This document shows, in pieces, positions 34,466 to 34,722 of a stretch of 34,722 bases of DNA. The stretch covers positions 1 through 34,722 of the forward strand of contig JAAEPE010000714.1 in the NCBI GenBank assembly GCA_024222395.1. The letters are read 5' to 3'. The position numbers were made by a program, and so were the translations under genes. Positions within the stretch are counted from its first letter, which is position 1, and each line of letters starts with the position of its first letter. The stretch comes from Myxococcales bacterium. Lineage in GTDB: Bacteria > Myxococcota_A > Polyangia > Haliangiales > Haliangiaceae. The notes beneath the pieces are model-generated. The model saw only the letters and a program-made list of their open reading frames with translations, had not been told where the DNA came from and did not search any database.

Positions 34466-34722
34466 ATGTCCTCGGCATAAGTGGTGATCGTTATTCTTCA
34501 TGCTTTCAGAGGCTTTCCGGTGTAGGTCCAGGAAAATGGTTTCGCCAGGGTGGCGTTGAAATAGTTTATGAAGCTGTTTAGCTTGCTCTTGAGATCATCA
34601 AGTGACGCAAAACTGCCGCGCTTGAGCACACGCCTAGCCAAAATACTGAACCAGATCTCGACCTGGTTCATCCAAGAACAATGACGGGGCGTAAACTGAA
34701 ACCGTATTTGGTGTGACACGTC
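34466..34722 (-). mobile_element. IS630-family insertion sequence, 3' end only
   Basis: The element continues beyond the right edge. Its transposase reads leftward; its end lies between the menB stop and 34497. The flank is CTAG (34462-34465), the usual IS630 target (TA duplicated). The end begins atgtcctcggcataagtgg; the other end is outside the window so its inverted repeat cannot be tested. It does not match the MITE termini. Confidence 0.7.
34498..34722 (-). CDS. IS630-family transposase, C-terminal fragment (cut by window edge)
   Basis: About 75 codons visible, in frame to the right edge. Shows the DDE_3 C terminus of IS630 transposases: FTPRHCSWMNQVEIWFSILA (final catalytic-acid region, Glu in NQVEIW), RRVLKRGSFASLDDL and AKPFSWTYTGKPLKA at the end. 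The acid in NQxExWF is present, so this part is not obviously broken. The rest is outside the window. Confidence 0.9.
   Translation of the reverse strand, partial: DVSHQIRFQFTPRHCSWMNQVEIWFSILARRVLKRGSFASLDDLKSKLNSFINYFNATLAKPFSWTYTGKPLKA

Overview
The window looks like chromosomal DNA of a moderately GC-rich, aerobic Gram-negative bacterium of the former Deltaproteobacteria, most likely Myxococcota or a relative. This is inferred from gene content: a TPR-linked Ser/Thr protein kinase, a roadblock-like protein, several lipoproteins, an actinobacterial-type MenB, a CheR-CheD fusion and an EIIA protein with a lysine-rich histone-H1-like tail. No rRNA, tRNA or CRISPR array was seen.

Layout. (i) 1-2567: the incomplete 3' side of a reverse-strand HTH-EIIA(PTS) gene ending in perfect 15-bp tandem repeats, a pair of hairpins, then a gene graveyard (ISKra4-type transposase remnant split by a MITE, and a frameshifted receiver domain). 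(ii) 2568-7119: putA (proline to glutamate) and a FliA/WhiG-type sigma factor, both reverse. (iii) 7331-10767: a repeat-built membrane protein, tsaE on the opposite strand, and a translationally coupled pair (YbjN-like protein and zinc-ribbon membrane protein). (iv) 10793-17466: a tight reverse-strand chemotaxis operon cheA-cheW-mcp-cheRD-cheB, with 1-6 bp gaps or 4-bp overlaps. (v) 17601-21689: beta-barrel protein, MITE copy 2, zinc-ribbon/LytM M23 peptidase, and a coupled mtnP-pfkB pair for nucleoside/sugar metabolism. (vi) 21688-25197: TPR + kinase + apparent pseudokinase protein coupled to a GNAT acetyltransferase, then a reverse-strand exported protein. (vii) 25291-30672: recQ, a decayed lipoprotein gene, a roadblock-like protein, a deacetylase-like lipoprotein overlapping tyrA (chorismate mutase/prephenate dehydrogenase). 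(viii) 30669-34722: MITE copy 3, a prolyl oligopeptidase lipoprotein, a degenerate intergenic stretch, menB, and the 3' end of an IS630-family element.

The most notable non-gene structure is a family of three ~162-bp palindromic elements with about 28-bp imperfect terminal inverted repeats, each bounded by CTAG. One uses its CTAG as the tyrA stop codon, one lies 2 bp past the M23 peptidase stop, and one is inside the ISKra4 remnant. The IS630 element at the right edge also abuts a CTAG that is the menB stop. Other points of interest are the CheR-CheD fusion, the pseudokinase tail, the PATKK-repeat tail and the mtnP-pfkB coupling.
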